DNA of 30,551 bases from JBASRP01 sp044866075 (GCA_044866075.1 JBIOTQ010000040.1:1-30551), one strand, 5' to 3'; positions 1-7,902 are shown, counted from the first letter of the stretch. The notes: generated by a model from the letters alone, not told the origin. Program-made: numbers and translations.

Positions 1-1293
1 ATCGAGCAGGTCGCGCACGATCCGCGAAAGACGTTCGGAGTCGCGGATGAGATGACCGACGAAACGGTGCGCAGCTTCGGGGTCCTCGTCGAGAGCATGG
101 GACAAGGTTTCTGCGGCAGCCTGGATCGAGGCGACGGGTGTCTTGAGTTCGTGTGACGCGGCCGCCACGAAATCGCGCCGGATCGAATCGACCCGCCGGG
201 CTTCGGTGACGTCGCGGAGGACCAGCAAAGACAGTCCCTCACTGCCGACGGGGAACGAAGACGCGAGAACCTTCCGCACAGGACGGCCGATCTCGATCTC
301 TGTTTCGCGTACGGTGCCCGACTGACGGGCGTCTTCGACGAGATGTCGCAAGGTCGGCGGGACATACGGCCGTTCGGGCTGGTTCGCCGGGCCGCGCGTC
401 TCGGCCGCCATGCGTCCGACCAATCGCAAAGCGGCCGGGTTCGCGTATTGCACGCCGGCGTCGGGTCCGATCAACAGCACGCCCTCGTCCATCGCAGCCA
501 AGACCAGATCGCGTGTTCGCCGGTCTTCGCTGGCAGCATCGATTCGTCCCTTCAGGTCAGATGCCATGCGGTTGACTGTCTCCGCCAAGCGCGCCAGCTC
601 CGCGGTGCCCTCCTCCGGCACGCGGGCCTCGAGATCGCCGAGGGCGATCACCGAGGCCGCGGCCGTGATGCGCGCGAGCGGACGCGTCAAGCGTCGGGCG
701 ATCAACCAGGCCCCGAGGATCCCGAGGGCGAGCGCCGCCGTCGCACCGAGGGCGATTATCCCGCGCATGCGCGAAAGGCGTGAAGAAACAACGTCTTGTG
801 ATAGCGCGACGCGCACGATGCGACCGTCCTGTGGTGGGAGCGCAACGTACCGGAAGGGTCTCCCCACGGTGTCGCTGTTCCGCGACGCCACTCCGATCTC
901 GCCGTGGAGCGCGCGGCGAACTTCTTCCCGCCTTGCGTGATTGACCATCGTCGCGGGGTCGTGTTCGGAGTCGGCAAGGACGACACCGTCTTCGCGGATG
1001 AGAGTGATCCGAACGCCGAGATCACTCGCCAGGTCCTTGACGGACGACTGAAGCGCCGGTCCTGTCTCCGCGAGCGCAGCACGCACGGCTTTCGCGGTCG
1101 TCGTGAGAGAGGACGTCAGGTCTTCGAGGCTCGAGCTCTCGATGCGCCGATCGAGGGGGACGGCGACTGCTGCCAGGATGATGAGGAGCCCGAGCACGTA
1201 GCCGACCGCCATCCGGCGCGCCAGGGTTCGGCGTCCGAACGGGTGCGGCTCGCGACGCGGGACGTCGGACTCGCTGTCCGGTGATACGTTCAC
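1..1293 (-). CDS. phoR: PhoR-type membrane sensor histidine kinase (C-terminus cut by window edge)
   Basis: Minus-strand reading from a GTG at 1293-1291 stays open for 431 codons to the left edge. Seen in order: a cytoplasmic N-terminus, a first membrane segment (about residues 27-45), an extracytoplasmic stretch, a second membrane segment (about 175-195), HAMP (about 196-250), a PAS-like region (about 260-370) and a HisKA H-box with SHELKTPV, the phospho-acceptor being about His381. The HATPase domain lies beyond the edge. This is the usual layout of PhoR/PnpS/SenX3 kinases, which autophosphorylate and pass phosphate to an OmpR-family regulator under phosphate limitation. It is divergent from pstSCAB-phoU and the regulator at 6214-6891, and a Pho box lies about 42 bp upstream, which supports a Pho role. 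No good Shine-Dalgarno precedes the GTG. TACACT lies 7 nt upstream of it, so the mRNA may be leaderless. The specific name rests on context. Confidence 0.88.
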   Translation of the reverse strand, partial: MNVSPDSESDVPRREPHPFGRRTLARRMAVGYVLGLLIILAAVAVPLDRRIESSSLEDLTSSLTTTAKAVRAALAETGPALQSSVKDLASDLGVRITLIREDGVVLADSEHDPATMVNHARREEVRRALHGEIGVASRNSDTVGRPFRYVALPPQDGRIVRVALSQDVVSSRLSRMRGIIALGATAALALGILGAWLIARRLTRPLARITAAASVIALGDLEARVPEEGTAELARLAETVNRMASDLKGRIDAASEDRRTRDLVLAAMDEGVLLIGPDAGVQYANPAALRLVGRMAAETRGPANQPERPYVPPTLRHLVEDARQSGTVRETEIEIGRPVRKVLASSFPVGSEGLSLLVLRDVTEARRVDSIRRDFVAAASHELKTPVASIQAAAETLSHALDEDPEAAHRFVGHLIRDSERLSRIVRDLLD

Positions 1294-1306
1294 CGATCGC
1301 AGTGTA

Positions 1307-1320
1307 GGGGAGCGCTCCCC
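1307..1320. promoter_or_regulatory. 14-bp perfect palindrome in the kinase leader
   Basis: GGGGAGCGCTCCCC is a perfect inverted repeat 14 bp upstream of the kinase GTG. It lies between the candidate minus-strand -10 (TATAAG at 1333-1328) and the start codon. It could be a short RNA hairpin or a dimer-binding site; nothing in the sequence decides between these. Confidence 0.35.
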
Positions 1321-1334
1321 GGCCTTTCTTATAA

Positions 1335-1356
1335 GTTCACTCCCGGTTCACTCAGG
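1335..1356 (+). promoter_or_regulatory. Pho box, two 11-bp direct repeats
   Basis: GTTCACTCCCG at 1335-1345 is followed directly by GTTCACTCAGG at 1346-1356. This matches the two-unit 11-bp GTTCAC direct repeat known as the PhoP-binding Pho box in Streptomyces. The site abuts a minus-strand TATAAG (1333-1328) in front of the sensor-kinase gene, so autoregulation of the kinase is the simplest reading. The repeats point away from the kinase and towards pstS, so the orientation is not the standard one for kinase control. Confidence 0.7.
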
Positions 1357-1650
1357 CCTCGACCGGGCGCCAACCCGGGTGAATACGGTCGAGGTCGAGG
1401 TGACCGCGGGACGAGGGAACGGCCACCACGCAGCGGGGCTTGGCCCGACGCTCGGGCTCATCGCTCGCGAGGCGCTGATGCAGGAGCTACGCGACGTCGC
1501 CCGCCGTTATCGTGCTCCTCCACGTCAGGACAGGCACCTGATCACGGACGCCCGGCCGACGAGTCGTCCCGCAGGGAAGAAGGGACGAGGGCAGCTCCGC
1601 ATCGTCCCGTCCTCGCCCCGCACCGGCGCTCACGGGTGACCGCTCTCTAA

Positions 1651-1705
1651 GTTCAAGCAACGTTTACCTTCCGTTCATATTCGCTCCGGAGGCCGTTCAT
1701 CATCG
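1651..1705 (+). promoter_or_regulatory. Pho-box array upstream of pstS, five 11-bp steps
   Basis: Units begin at 1651 (GTTCAAGCAAC), 1662 (GTTTACCTTCC), 1673 (GTTCATATTCG), 1684 (degenerate) and 1695 (GTTCATCATCG), exactly 11 bp apart. Four of the five keep GTT(C/T)A. The last unit ends 5 bp before the TACGAT -10 candidate and so covers the -35 position, as expected for a PhoP-activated class II promoter. It should drive the pstSCAB-phoU-regulator operon under phosphate limitation. Confidence 0.72.
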
Positions 1706-1710
1706 AAACC

Positions 1711-1716
1711 TACGAT
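1711..1716 (+). promoter_or_regulatory. Candidate -10 of the pst operon
   Basis: TACGAT lies just after the Pho-box array, and no good -35 is present, which is typical of promoters that depend on an activator bound at -35. The implied transcription start is about 1722-1725, giving a pstS leader of roughly 125 nt. Confidence 0.45.
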
Positions 1717-1770
1717 CGCGCCGGATGACATCGTTCGCGTCGCACCCTGCTTCGAACGAAGCGCCCCTGT

Positions 1771-1803
1771 CGAGGCCGCCGGAAGACCCTTCCGGCGGCC
1801 TCG
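1771..1803 (+). terminator. Perfect 15-bp hairpin in the pstS leader (terminator- or attenuator-like)
   Basis: CGAGGCCGCCGGAAG (1771-1785), a 3-nt ACC loop, then its exact complement (1789-1803). No U-tract follows; the next bases are GCTCTCTTCGGGG. It lies downstream of the Pho-controlled promoter and 28 bp before the pstS Shine-Dalgarno, so it may attenuate or stabilise the pst transcript rather than end an upstream gene. A U-less terminator of the kind common in high-GC bacteria cannot be excluded. Confidence 0.6.
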
Positions 1804-1847
1804 GCTCTCTTCGGGGATCCGCGCGGCGCCAGGGGGGAGGACCCGCG

Positions 1848-2801
1848 ATGACACGCAAGACGCTCGTGATATCGATCGCTGCGATCGCGGTGCTGGCTCT
1901 TGTCGCCGCGTCCTGCGGCGGCAGCGGAGGGTTCGGCAATAACGAGGCACCCAAGAGGCTGTCCGGGTCGATCAACGTCGACGGGTCGAGCACCGTCTAC
2001 CCGATCAGCCAGGCGGTCGCCGAGGAGTTCGGCAAGGACGCCAGCAACGTCAAAGTGACGATCGGTGAGTCGGGGACCGGCGGCGGCTTCGAGAAGTTCT
2101 GCCGCGGCGAGATCGACATCAGCGACGCCTCGCGTCCGATCCAGGACGAGGAGAAGGCAAAGTGCACCGCCGCGGGGATCGAGTTCACCGAGCTCAAGAT
2201 CGCGATCGACGGGCTCTCCGTCCTCGTCAACCCGCAGAATACGTTCGTCGAATGCTTGACGAAGGACGAGCTCAAGAAGATCTGGGAACCGAAGAGCAAG
2301 GTCAAGAACTGGAGCCAGGTCCGGGCCGGCTTCCCGAACAAGCCGCTGACCCTGTACGGGCCCGGCACCGCGTCCGGAACGTTCGACTACTTCACCAAGG
2401 AGATGGTCGGCGAGGAAGGCGCGAGCCGTTCCGATTACACGGCGAGTGAGGACGACAACGTCCTCGTGACGGGGGTTGCCGGCGACGCGAACGCGCTCGG
2501 CTACTTCGGCTTCGCCTACTACGAGCAGAACACCGACAAGCTGAAGGTCATCGGCGTCGACGGTGGAACGGGCTGCATCAAGCCGTCGAAGGAAACGATC
2601 GAAGGCGGCACCTACAAGCCTCTGTCGCGGCCGCTGTTCATCTACGTCGCGAAGAAGTCCATCGCCAAGGAGCAGGTGAAGTCGTTCGTCGACTTCTACC
2701 TCGACACCGTCAACGATCTCGTGCCGGACGTCGGCTACATCGCACTTCCGTCGAGCGAGTTCTCGACGACCGAGCAAACCTGGTCGGCGGCGGCGGCGTA
2801 G
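1848..2801 (+). CDS. pstS: Phosphate ABC transporter substrate-binding lipoprotein PstS
   Basis: PstS captures orthophosphate outside the membrane and delivers it to PstCA. The 317-residue product opens with a short basic stretch, a hydrophobic helix and a lipobox-like end at ALVAASC, so it is probably a lipid-anchored lipoprotein. Family signatures seen are the GSSTVYPI phosphate-binding loop near the N-terminus, the GTGGGFEKFC region with DISDASRPI, and the TASGTFDYF loop. The ATG at 1848 is chosen because GGGGGGAGG at 1832-1840 precedes it by 7 nt and the signal peptide begins there. An in-frame ATG at 1725 would add 41 residues and bury the signal. First gene of a tight operon, with pstC 17 bp downstream. 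Pho boxes upstream predict induction by phosphate starvation. Confidence 0.96.
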   Translation: MTRKTLVISIAAIAVLALVAASCGGSGGFGNNEAPKRLSGSINVDGSSTVYPISQAVAEEFGKDASNVKVTIGESGTGGGFEKFCRGEIDISDASRPIQDEEKAKCTAAGIEFTELKIAIDGLSVLVNPQNTFVECLTKDELKKIWEPKSKVKNWSQVRAGFPNKPLTLYGPGTASGTFDYFTKEMVGEEGASRSDYTASEDDNVLVTGVAGDANALGYFGFAYYEQNTDKLKVIGVDGGTGCIKPSKETIEGGTYKPLSRPLFIYVAKKSIAKEQVKSFVDFYLDTVNDLVPDVGYIALPSSEFSTTEQTWSAAAA

Positions 2802-2818
2802 AAAGAACAGGCGAGCAG

Positions 2819-3742
2819 GTGGCGACGTCGTCGCTCACGCTCAAGCGGCGCCGCACCGGGGAGCGCGTCATCAAAGGCGCGCTCCTCGTGTGCGGCGTCG
2901 TTTCCGTCGCGACCACGATCGGCATCATCCTGACCCTTCTGTTCGAGACCGTCTCGTTCTTCCGCGTCATCCCCATCAAAGACTTCTTCACGGGGACGCA
3001 CTGGGGGCCGACCTTCAAACCGGCGAGCTTCGGTGTCCTGCCGCTCATAACGGCGACGCTGCTCATCGCCGCGATCGGCGTGGCGGTGGCGTTCCCGCTC
3101 GGCCTCGGAGCGGCGATCTTCCTCTCGGAGTTCGCGACTCCGCGCATGCGGAAGATCATCAAGCCCGTCCTCGAGGTGCTCGCCGGCATCCCCACCGTCG
3201 TGTTCGGCTACTTCGCGTTGACGTTCGTTTCGCTGACGTTCTTCCGGTCGTTCATCCCGGGGCCCGACGGCGCGTTGCTCCCCCCCTTCAACGCGCTGTC
3301 CGCGGGAGTGGTCGTCGGTATCGCGATCGTGCCGATCATCGCATCGATATCCGAGGACGCCATGCGCGCGGTTCCGCAGGGCTTGCGCGAGGCGGCGTTC
3401 GGGATGGGCGCGACGCGGCGAACCGTCGCGATGAAGGTGGTCGTTCCGGCCGCGCTGTCCGGGATCGCCGCCGCGTTCATCCTCGGTCTCTCCCGCGCGA
3501 TAGGCGAGACCATGATCGTTGCCATCGCCGCGGGCGGGAACCCGAATCTATCCGCCGACCCGCGCGAGAGCATGGGCACGATGACCAAGTACATCGTCGA
3601 CGTCTCTCTGGGCGACACACCCGCCGGCTCGGTCGTCTACAAGACGATCTTCGCGCTTGGGTCGACGCTATTCGTCATGACCCTCGGGCTGAACCTCGTT
3701 GCGACGCGCATCGTGCGCCGCTTCCGGGAGCGCTACGAATGA
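2819..3742 (+). CDS. pstC: Phosphate ABC transporter permease PstC
   Basis: One of the two membrane subunits that form the phosphate channel. The 307-residue product shows about six hydrophobic segments, a large first extracytoplasmic loop containing KDFFTGTHWGPTF (typical of PstC), and the cytoplasmic coupling segment near LREAAFGMGATRRTV followed by GLSRAIGETM, the conserved Pst permease motif. GTG start, with only a weak purine stretch before it. The stop overlaps the pstA start as ATGA, which implies translational coupling. Confidence 0.95.
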   Translation: MATSSLTLKRRRTGERVIKGALLVCGVVSVATTIGIILTLLFETVSFFRVIPIKDFFTGTHWGPTFKPASFGVLPLITATLLIAAIGVAVAFPLGLGAAIFLSEFATPRMRKIIKPVLEVLAGIPTVVFGYFALTFVSLTFFRSFIPGPDGALLPPFNALSAGVVVGIAIVPIIASISEDAMRAVPQGLREAAFGMGATRRTVAMKVVVPAALSGIAAAFILGLSRAIGETMIVAIAAGGNPNLSADPRESMGTMTKYIVDVSLGDTPAGSVVYKTIFALGSTLFVMTLGLNLVATRIVRRFRERYE

Positions 3743-4629
3743 GCGCTGCGACCGAAGCCATCTCCCGCAGCCTCGCGACCGGGAAACACGCTGAGCGCAG
3801 CCTGCGCGCGCTCGTCTTTCGGGTCATCCTTCTTTTGTGCTTGCTCGTCGCTCTCCTGACTCTCGTCACGTTGCTCATAGACGTCGTGCGTGACGGCGCC
3901 GGCCGCGTGAACGGTACGTTCCTCAACAGTCTCGATTCGCGTTTCGCGTCGCGCGCAGGGATCAAGCCTGCGCTCGTCGGCTCGCTGTGGCTGATGGGTC
4001 TCGTCGCGGTCATCGCCTTCCCGGTGGGTGTGGGCTCGGCCGTCTACCTCGAGGAGTTCGCTCCGAAGAATCGCCTCACGAGCCTGATCGAGTTGAACGT
4101 CCTCAACCTGAGCGCGGTGCCGTCGATCATCTACGGCCTGCTGGGCCTCGCGGCGTTCGTGCGGTTCGCACACCTCGGGCGCACGATCCTCGCGGCGGCG
4201 CTCACGCTCGTACTCTTGAGCCTGCCGATCATCATCGTGTCGGCGCGCGAGGCGATTCGCGCCGTTCCCCCGTCGATCCGTCAGGGCGCGCTCGCGGTCG
4301 GCGCGACCCAATGGCAGACCGCCTGGCACCAAACCCTCCCGGCGGCGCTGCCGGGGATCTTGACCGGGATGATCCTCGGCCTGTCCCGCGCTATCGGCGA
4401 AGCCGCTCCCCTCATCACACTGGGCGCGCTCACGTACACAAGCTTCGTACCGAGCGGCCCGCTGGACCGCTTCACCGCCATGCCGATCATCATCTTCAAC
4501 TGGGTGAGCCGTCCGGGCAGGGGCTTCACGCAGAACGCGGCCGCCGGGATCCTCGTGCTCCTCGTGGTGCTGCTGGCGATGAACGCCGCCGCGATCGTCT
4601 TGAGGAACCGGTATGAACGGCGCTGGTGA
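3739..4629 (+). CDS. pstA: Phosphate ABC transporter permease PstA
   Basis: Second permease of the Pst complex, partner of PstC. 296 residues with about six membrane helices. The coupling motif is seen as IRQGALAVGATQWQT, followed by GLSRAIGEAAPL, and the C-terminal FNWVSRPGRGF segment is typical of PstA. ATG at 3739 overlaps the pstC stop by four bases (ATGA). The same frame is open upstream inside pstC to 2890, but that part has no transporter features, so the coupled ATG is the start. The C-terminus overlaps the first possible pstB start (4613). Confidence 0.94.
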   Translation: MSAATEAISRSLATGKHAERSLRALVFRVILLLCLLVALLTLVTLLIDVVRDGAGRVNGTFLNSLDSRFASRAGIKPALVGSLWLMGLVAVIAFPVGVGSAVYLEEFAPKNRLTSLIELNVLNLSAVPSIIYGLLGLAAFVRFAHLGRTILAAALTLVLLSLPIIIVSAREAIRAVPPSIRQGALAVGATQWQTAWHQTLPAALPGILTGMILGLSRAIGEAAPLITLGALTYTSFVPSGPLDRFTAMPIIIFNWVSRPGRGFTQNAAAGILVLLVVLLAMNAAAIVLRNRYERRW

Positions 4630-4648
4630 CGAGGAGGAGGGAACGACC

Positions 4649-5521
4649 TTGACCACAGCAACGGTGAAGAGCCACCAGAGACCTGGCAGTATCTTGGGTG
4701 TGCGGATCGAAACAGGCGCCGTTGAAGACCTCCCGGAGATCCGCGAGACGGTCTTCCGGCTCGAAGAGGTATCGGTGGCCTACGACGGGCGCGACGCCGT
4801 GCGCGGGGTGACTCTGGACATCCCGGCACGACAGATCACCGCCATCATCGGTCCTTCCGGGTGCGGCAAGAGCACGCTCATCCGCACCTTCAACCGAATG
4901 AACGACCTCATACCGGGTGCGAACGTCGCAGGCCGGGTTCTGTACCACGGCGAGGATCTTTATGCCGACGACGTCGACGCCGTGGAGGTTCGCCGGCGCA
5001 TCGGGATGGTCTTCCAGAAGCCGAATCCTTTCCCGAAATCCATCTTCGACAACGTCGCATTCGGGCTCAAGGTCAACGGCATGACCGAAGACCTCCCCGA
5101 TCGCGTCGAGCATGCGTTGCGTCAGGCGGCCCTATGGGACGAGGTGAAGCGCGATCTGAAGAAGAACGCCTATTCACTTTCCGGCGGACAGCAGCAACGT
5201 CTCTGCATCGCACGTGCGATCGCGGTCGAGCCGGACGTCATCCTGATGGACGAGCCCTGCTCGGCGCTCGACCCGATCGCCACCGCCAAAATCGAAGATC
5301 TGATGCGCGAGTTCCGCTCGCGCTATTCGATCGTGATCGTCACGCACAATATGCAGCAGGCCGCGCGCGCGTCGGACATGACGGCGTTCTTGACCGCCGA
5401 GACGGACGAGCAGGGTGAGCACAGGACTGGGGTTCTCGTGGAGTTCGACCGCACCGAGGTGATCTTCACGCGACCCTCGGACCAACGAACGGAGGCATAC
5501 ATCACGGGACGGTTCGGTTGA
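4649..5521 (+). CDS. pstB: Phosphate ABC transporter ATPase PstB
   Basis: Cytoplasmic ATPase that powers PstCA. Visible motifs: Walker A GPSGCGKST, the PstB-typical MNDLIPGA, Q-loop VFQKPNPFPKSI, ABC signature LSGGQQQRL, Walker B VILMDEPCSALDP and H-loop VTHNMQQA. The TTG at 4649 is preferred because GAGGAGGAGGG (4631-4641) lies 7 nt before it; this gives 290 residues. An in-frame ATG at 4613 would add 12 residues and overlap pstA. Either way there are about 35-50 residues before the ABC fold, longer than the usual PstB N-terminus. The stop overlaps the phoU start as TGATG. Confidence 0.94.
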   Translation: MTTATVKSHQRPGSILGVRIETGAVEDLPEIRETVFRLEEVSVAYDGRDAVRGVTLDIPARQITAIIGPSGCGKSTLIRTFNRMNDLIPGANVAGRVLYHGEDLYADDVDAVEVRRRIGMVFQKPNPFPKSIFDNVAFGLKVNGMTEDLPDRVEHALRQAALWDEVKRDLKKNAYSLSGGQQQRLCIARAIAVEPDVILMDEPCSALDPIATAKIEDLMREFRSRYSIVIVTHNMQQAARASDMTAFLTAETDEQGEHRTGVLVEFDRTEVIFTRPSDQRTEAYITGRFG

Positions 5522-6213
5522 TGGTGCAAGCCCGGCGGCATTTCCACGAGGAACTGGAGTCGCTCGAGCTCGACGTCCTCGGGATGGGCGAGCTCGCCGA
5601 TCGCGCGCTCGGCCAGGCCATCGAGTGTCTCGAACGCGACGACCTCGAACTCGCCGACCGGGTGATCGCGGGCGACGACGAACTCGACGAGCGTTACATC
5701 TCTCTCGAACGTCGAACCCTCGAGTTACTCGCGTTGCAGACACCGGTCGCGGTCGACTTGCGTCTCATCTCGGTCATCCTGCACACGAATCTGCACCTCG
5801 AGCGCGTCGGCGACATGGCGGTGAACATCGGAAAGATCGTCAAGGTCGTGCACGGGCTCCCGCGCAATCAAACGATCCTGATGACGCTCGATGAGATGGG
5901 GGGCATCGCCCGGCACATGCTTCGCGCGGCGATGGAGGCGTTCGCACGCCGGGACCTCGACCTCGCGCAGCAGCTTCCGGCGATGGACGATCCCGTCGAC
6001 CGGCTGAACCGCGGCATGTACCGCGAGGTCGCTTCCTGCGCGTGGGATCCCCAGATGCTCGAGTGGGCGATCCGGATGATGGTTGTTTCCCGGCAGCTCG
6101 AACGGATCGGCGATCACGCCGTCGACATCGCCGAGCAAGTCGCCTTCTTGCTGACGGGAGAGTTCAAGGAGTTTACGGATGCTTCGCATCCCGACGCCAT
6201 CGAAGGACCCTGA
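5521..6213 (+). CDS. phoU: Phosphate signalling protein PhoU
   Basis: PhoU links Pst transporter activity to the PhoR-type kinase and damps the Pho response when phosphate is plentiful. The 230-residue product is almost wholly helical and shows the two PhoU repeats, each with the family motif: RISVILHTNLHLERVGDMAVNI-like in the first half and MMVVSRQLERIGDHAVDIAE in the second. ATG at 5521 overlaps the pstB TGA; a TTG just before it is the only alternative. It sits between pstB and the response regulator, with the GTG of the latter directly after its stop, so all three are probably co-translated. Confidence 0.95.
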   Translation: MVQARRHFHEELESLELDVLGMGELADRALGQAIECLERDDLELADRVIAGDDELDERYISLERRTLELLALQTPVAVDLRLISVILHTNLHLERVGDMAVNIGKIVKVVHGLPRNQTILMTLDEMGGIARHMLRAAMEAFARRDLDLAQQLPAMDDPVDRLNRGMYREVASCAWDPQMLEWAIRMMVVSRQLERIGDHAVDIAEQVAFLLTGEFKEFTDASHPDAIEGP

Positions 6214-6891
6214 GTGATCCTCCTCGTCGAGGACGAGGCGTCCCTCGCCGAATCGGTCCGATACAACCTCGAACGGGAGGGCTTCCGGGTAACGGTGGCT
6301 CCCGACGGGCGCGCCGGCCTCGAGAAGTTCCGGGCCGACACCCCCAACCTCGTCGTGCTCGACCTCATGCTTCCCGAGATGTCGGGGCTCGACCTTTGCA
6401 AGCTGATCCGGGAGGAGTCGCAGGTACCGATCATCATGCTCACTGCGAAGGACTCGGAGGCCGACAAGGTCGCGGGTCTGGAGCTCGGCGCCGACGACTA
6501 CGTGACGAAGCCCTTCTCGATGCGGGAGCTGGTGTCGCGCGTGCGCGCGCAACTGCGCCGCGCCGGGATGGCCGGGATGGTGGCGGGCAACGAGGTGCTG
6601 TCCGGGGGACAGGTCGTGCTCGACCCTGAGCGGCACGAGGTACGCGTCCGGGGCGAGCTCGTTTCCTTGCCGCCGAAGGAGTTCTCGCTGCTGCATCTGC
6701 TCCTGGCGCGCAAGGGACGGCTCGTCGCGCGTCATTTCATGCTCGAAGAGATCTGGGGTCCCGACTACTACGGCGACACGAAAACGCTCGATGTGCACGT
6801 GAAACGTGTTCGCGAGAAGGTCGAGGAAGATCCCCGTCAGCCCAAGTTCATCGTGACCGTGCGAGGGCTGGGCTACAAGTTCGTCGACTAG
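6214..6891 (+). CDS. phoP: OmpR-family response regulator, PhoP/RegX3 type
   Basis: DNA-binding regulator, very likely the partner of the divergent kinase at 1-1293 and the protein that binds the GTTCA repeats at 1335-1356 and 1651-1705. 225 residues. The receiver domain (1-115) has the acidic pair at Glu6/Asp7, phospho-acceptor Asp50 in VVLDLMLPEMSG, Thr77 and Lys99 in TKPF. The winged-helix domain (about 130-225) has LDVHVKRVREKVEEDP and VRGLGYKFVD. GTG start immediately after the phoU stop. Being last in the Pho operon while the kinase is divergent is less usual than a phoR-phoP pair. Whether it is orthologous to PhoP or RegX3 cannot be decided by eye. Confidence 0.9.
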   Translation: MILLVEDEASLAESVRYNLEREGFRVTVAPDGRAGLEKFRADTPNLVVLDLMLPEMSGLDLCKLIREESQVPIIMLTAKDSEADKVAGLELGADDYVTKPFSMRELVSRVRAQLRRAGMAGMVAGNEVLSGGQVVLDPERHEVRVRGELVSLPPKEFSLLHLLLARKGRLVARHFMLEEIWGPDYYGDTKTLDVHVKRVREKVEEDPRQPKFIVTVRGLGYKFVD

Positions 6892-6897
6892 CTTCGT

Positions 6898-7902
6898 TCA
6901 GGACAGGATTGCGATCACGCGGTACGTCCCCGCGGCGATCAAGGCGGCGGCGGGGATCGTGAGAACCCAGGCCCAGACGATGCGGCCGGCGATTCCCCAT
7001 CGAACGGCGGAGAGCCGGCCGGTCGAGCCGACGCCGACGATCGCGCCGGTGATCGTGTGCGTGGTCGACACAGGGATCCCGAGATGCGTCGCAAGGAACA
7101 GCGAGCCCGCCGCCGCCGTTTCCGCCGAGAAGCCGCCGACCGGTTTCAACTTCGTGATCCGTGTGCCGAGCGTCTTCACGATCCGCCACCCGCCGGCCAG
7201 TGTGCCCGCCGCGATCGCGGCGTGCGCCATCAGGACGATCCAGATCGGCACGGGAAGGTCTTTCCCGGTCTGCGACAGATAGCCGGTGCCGACGAGCAAC
7301 GCGGCGATGATGCCCATCGTCTTCTGCGCGTCGTTGCCGCCATGCCCGAGCGAATACGCGGCGGCGGACGCCAGCTGAAGCCGGCGGAACCACGAGTCGA
7401 CACGTCCGGGCTGAGATCGTCTGAAGATCCACAGCAAGGACAGCATCACGATGAAGCCGGCCACGAACCCGAAGGTCGGAGATATGACGATGAAGATCGC
7501 AGTCTTGCGCACGCTTTCGGCGTTGAGGACGTGCCAGCCGGCTTTCGCGATACCGGCTCCGCCGAACCCTCCGATCAACGCGTGTGATGACGACGTGGGA
7601 AGTCCGAGGCGCCACGTGATCAGGTTCCAAGCGATCGCACCGACAAGTCCGGCGAACACCACCGCCTCCGAGACGATCCCCGACTCGGGCCGAACCGTCT
7701 TCCCGACCGTGTCCGCCACGTGAGTGCCGAAGATAAGGAACGCGACGAAGTTGAATGTCGCCGCCCAAATGACGGCGATGCGCGGGGTTAAAACGTGTGT
7801 GGACACAACCGTTGCGATCGAGTTCGCGGCGTCGTGGAATCCGTTCGTGTAATCGAAGAAAAGGGCGACCGCGATGATGAACATGACGGCCGTGAGTTTC
7901 AT
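6898..7902 (-). CDS. pit: PiT-family low-affinity inorganic phosphate transporter
   Basis: A secondary transporter that takes up metal-phosphate complexes with the proton gradient, complementing the high-affinity Pst system. The 334-residue protein has about ten hydrophobic segments and both inverted PiT signatures: GFHDAANSIATVVST near residues 21-35, and SLGHGGNDAQKTMGII in the second half, plus GLPTSSSHALIG and GIPVSTTHTITGAIVG. It follows the DUF47 gene after 42 bp on the same strand, a pairing common in bacteria. It converges on the response regulator with only 6 bp between stop codons. A single GTTCACC lies just upstream of the ATG, but no repeat partner accompanies it. Confidence 0.95.
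   Translation of the reverse strand: MKLTAVMFIIAVALFFDYTNGFHDAANSIATVVSTHVLTPRIAVIWAATFNFVAFLIFGTHVADTVGKTVRPESGIVSEAVVFAGLVGAIAWNLITWRLGLPTSSSHALIGGFGGAGIAKAGWHVLNAESVRKTAIFIVISPTFGFVAGFIVMLSLLWIFRRSQPGRVDSWFRRLQLASAAAYSLGHGGNDAQKTMGIIAALLVGTGYLSQTGKDLPVPIWIVLMAHAAIAAGTLAGGWRIVKTLGTRITKLKPVGGFSAETAAAGSLFLATHLGIPVSTTHTITGAIVGVGSTGRLSAVRWGIAGRIVWAWVLTIPAAALIAAGTYRVIAILS

Larger units (their letters stand above)
1294..1847. other. 554-bp divergent regulatory region between the sensor kinase and pstS
   Basis: This is the only stretch above 300 bp without a convincing gene. From left to right it holds a 14-bp palindrome at 1307-1320, a TATAAG motif on the minus strand (1333-1328) that could be a -10 for the kinase, a two-unit Pho box (1335-1356), a Pho-box array (1651-1705), a plus-strand TACGAT -10 candidate (1711-1716), a perfect hairpin (1771-1803) and the pstS Shine-Dalgarno. 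An open frame at 1379-1639 (86 codons, GTG start) lacks a Shine-Dalgarno and recognisable similarity, so I do not call it a gene. Confidence 0.7.

Noticed and set aside
1379..1639. 86-codon open frame with a GTG start between the two Pho-box clusters
   Set aside because: No Shine-Dalgarno and no recognisable domain or membrane segment. The composition is that of a random GC-rich frame, and it lies in a regulatory gap.
1710..2777. 355-codon minus-strand frame antisense to pstS
   Set aside because: Antisense shadow of a well-supported gene: it is rich in Arg, Asp and Leu with no motifs. Similar long frames opposite glmU, metG and phoU were rejected for the same reason.
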